DNA of 64,000 bases from Weeksella virosa DSM 16922 (GTDB lineage Bacteria > Bacteroidota > Bacteroidia > Flavobacteriales > Weeksellaceae), in contig NC_015144.1 of assembly GCF_000189415.1 (NCBI RefSeq), forward strand, positions 1,970,001 to 2,034,000, read 5' to 3'. Below are positions 63,420 through 64,000 of this stretch, piece after piece (within the stretch, counting starts at the first letter, position 1; every line of letters starts with the position of its first letter). Below the pieces are notes generated by a model that ran no database searches, was not told the DNA's origin, and was given only the letters and a program-made list of their open reading frames with translations. The position numbers were made by a program, and so were the translations under genes.

Positions 63420-64000
63420 TTCTCAAAAATTAGTTATCATTCACTCCTTATTCTATGCGTTAATTATTCTGTGTTTTGAACTTTTTCTACGTGTTTTCGG
63501 AACGATAAGTACTTTGTATTTCGTTCTATTTTGATAGGAGTAGGGATTTGTATCGGAAATGTGATTCCACCAGGTTATATCAAAAAATAGATTTCCTAAA
63601 CATATTGGTCTAATGACTGGTATTTTCGCCGTTGCCACGAATTTTACAGCTGCTTTTGCGTCAGGCTATGGCACAAAGATTGGCAAATGGACTGGTTTTG
63701 GGTGGAAAACTTCGATGGGTATTTGGTTGATTTCAGGTTTGTTAGCTTTGTTGGTAATCGGATTAGAGTTGCTTTTTACCAAAATCAATAATCTTTCGGG
63801 TAAATTACCCGTTCTACACTTAAACCTAAATCTTTTCCGCTTTTCTCATGCGTGGAATATTAGTTTTTATGGGTATCCAATCGTTATTTTATTATAGTTA
63901 AATACTTTGCAGTAATAATGCAAACGGGTTAGTGTTTATTTTATCAACTTTGTTCTTCTCTGTGCGAACCAGATTAAGTGCTGTTGCTATCAAAGTTTCA
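63420..64000 (+). pseudogene. decayed CynX/NimT-type MFS transporter (runs off the window)
   Basis: Fragments of one transporter appear in successive frames. LFYALIILCFELFLRVFGTISTLYF ends in a stop near 63535; ILIGVGICIGNVIPPGYIKK ends in a stop near 63590; RFPKHIGLMTGIFAVATNFTAAFASGYGTKIGKWTGFGWKTSMGIW follows; MGIQSLFYYS (near 63870) is again in another frame and is followed by stops. The GIGNVxLPGxIK and MTGIFAVAxNFTAAxASG order is that of CynX-type MFS carriers. Four or more lesions argue for real decay rather than sequencing error. The right end is outside the window. Confidence 0.8.

Overview
The window looks like a piece of the chromosome of a flavobacterium (Bacteroidota, Flavobacteriia). 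Coding is AT-rich, with a SusC/SusD outer-membrane pair, several TonB-dependent receptors, a secreted protein with a type IX secretion sorting tail, a flavobacterial-type DnaJ, and promoters of the Bacteroidota form (TAnnTTTG at -7, sometimes a TTG about 20 bases upstream). I would guess Weeksellaceae but cannot prove the genus from this sequence.

Layout. 1-5.1 kb: 3' part of a SusC-type receptor, a SusD-type lipoprotein and a secreted calcineurin-like phosphoesterase, probably one nutrient-uptake operon. 5.3-12.9 kb: a complete type II-C CRISPR-Cas locus (array of 20 full repeats plus one half-degenerate repeat, cas2, cas1, a 1440-residue cas9, and a tracrRNA with a decayed second copy behind it). 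12.9-18.3 kb: DNA damage and repair genes (umuC, umuD, SRAP/HMCES, mutS2, ung). 18.3-24 kb: a short-chain dehydrogenase, a GH25 lysozyme, a DUF1573 protein, and a TonB receptor plus thioredoxin-like protein divergent from a DtxR-family metal regulator with an operator-like palindrome between them. 24-36 kb: valS, a metallo-beta-lactamase/rhodanese sulfur enzyme, fumC, a TonB receptor divergent from a MocR/PdxR-type regulator, a WG-repeat protein and menB. 36-45.8 kb: a T9SS-secreted VCBS-repeat protein, a DsbA-like oxidoreductase, a doubled 3-hydroxyacyl-CoA dehydrogenase, a strongly structured RNA candidate in front of a slipin gene, a multiply frameshifted hydrolase, a TRIC-type channel and grpE-dnaJ. 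45.8-58 kb: a TonB receptor overlapping an M23 peptidase, a coiled-coil gene with zapA, a 6S-type RNA, rny, an aminopeptidase P, a DnaQ/GIY-YIG nuclease and mnmE. 58-64 kb: a small cupin, a frameshifted secreted protein, an MFS transporter, a three-gene set resembling amgK-rapZ(C-terminal domain)-murU (cell-wall sugar salvage), and a decayed MFS transporter running off the right edge.

The CRISPR repeat appears to be bipartite. Its first about 16 bases pair with the tracrRNA anti-repeat, and its 3' part carries a TAGATTTA element like the tracrRNA promoter's TATATTTA. The array-terminal repeat has lost only the pairing half. The least explained element is the structured, tRNA T-arm-bearing region at about 41.26-41.56 kb upstream of the slipin gene. 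All functional names rest on motif recognition by eye; no database search was possible.
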